Positions 63,904 through 64,000 of a stretch of DNA of 64,000 nt are shown here, in pieces (within the stretch, counting starts at the first letter, position 1; each line of letters begins with the position of its first letter). The notes beneath the pieces were generated by a model. It was not told the DNA's origin. It saw only the letters and a program-made list of their open reading frames with translations, and ran no database searches. This DNA comes from Shimazuella kribbensis DSM 45090. Lineage in GTDB: Bacteria; Bacillota; Bacilli; Thermoactinomycetales; Thermoactinomycetaceae. A program made the position numbers and the translations under genes. Where the stretch lies: assembly GCF_000428065.1 (NCBI RefSeq), contig NZ_ATZF01000001.1:460867-524866 (forward strand). The letters are read 5' to 3'.

Positions 63904-64000
63904 CTTGCGGTACCTCTGCAATGTAGTATCCAAATCCTCTTTTGTTCTTGATCACCTCTTGATCTCCTAGAAAAACGGCCAACTTCTTTTTAAGCGAATT
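63893..64000 (-). CDS. OmpR-family response regulator, C-terminal end (right-truncated)
   Basis: The visible 35 residues (SLKKKLAVFLGDQEVIKN, then RGFGYYIAEV) are the recognition-helix and wing end of a winged-helix DNA-binding domain of the OmpR/PhoB class. The stop TAA overlaps the start region of the kinase gene. The rest lies outside the window. Confidence 0.85.
   Translation of the reverse strand, partial: NSLKKKLAVFLGDQEVIKNKRGFGYYIAEVPQDAN

Overview
The window is an AT-rich chromosomal segment from an endospore-forming member of the Firmicutes, class Bacilli. The evidence is the set of sporulation and germination genes (ytfJ/gerW, dacF, spmAB, sleB, ypeB, spoIVA), strong AGGAGG ribosome sites with frequent TTG and GTG starts, a T-box leader, BirA operators and TRAP. 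Gene order from mecA to ndk follows the Bacillus subtilis ypbH-gudB-ypdA-sleB-ypeB-cmk-ypfD-yphABC-gpsA-yphEF-spoIVA-hbs-mtrAB-hepS-menH-hepT-ndk block. It differs by insertions: a biotin operon, plsY, mqnPA and a tRNA. Menaquinone genes of the futalosine type argue against Bacillus sensu stricto. A Thermoactinomycetaceae or Paenibacillus-like host is my guess, not shown by the sequence.

Layout: 1-541 is the tail of a flavin oxidoreductase. 0.8-4.3 kb holds a small hypothetical gene and the spore genes ytfJ, dacF, spmA and spmB. 4.4-10.6 kb is rluB and the cytochrome c maturation/redox operon resBCDE, without resA. 10.7-11.5 kb is an unexplained GC-richer patch with short ORFs and hairpins. 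11.6-13.8 kb is a hydrolase-TetR pair and an SDR. 13.8-16.9 kb is a serine synthesis operon (SerA plus a class V aminotransferase) behind a serine T-box. 17.1-19.7 kb holds a hairpin element, holB, a frameshifted pseudogene and a TnpB/IS605 remnant. 19.8-24.7 kb holds rarD, ppa, ferredoxin, mecA and gudB. 24.7-31.6 kb holds ypdA, a Pro-rich membrane protein, two tiny genes, sleB-ypeB and cmk-plsC-rpsA.

31.7-37.6 kb is a complete late biotin pathway (bioA-D-F-hydrolase-C-B) with two BirA operators. 38-44.9 kb is a small GC-rich ORF, yphA-yphB-cap, der-plsY-gpsA, a basic coat-like protein and the yphEF-like pair. 45.4-53.7 kb is spoIVA (with a sigma-E promoter), hbs, folE, tRNA-Pro, mtrB, and a lipoquinone cluster hepS-menG-mqnP-mqnA-hepT followed by ndk. 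53.8-58.4 kb is a persulfide/sulfane-sulfur operon under probable CstR control. 58.4-60.5 kb is a PH-domain protein, a solo IS605-type end and a sugar kinase. 60.7-64 kb is a compositionally different block (M28 membrane peptidase, histidine kinase, response regulator tail) that abuts a truncated gene tail and looks acquired.

Functional links: resBC with resDE and the quinone cluster serve respiration. The serine, biotin and sulfur operons are self-contained and each carries its own visible regulatory site. The least explained parts are the GC-rich small-ORF patches at 10.7-11.5 kb and 37.9-38.1 kb and the structured leaders. I found no CRISPR array, rRNA or complete prophage.
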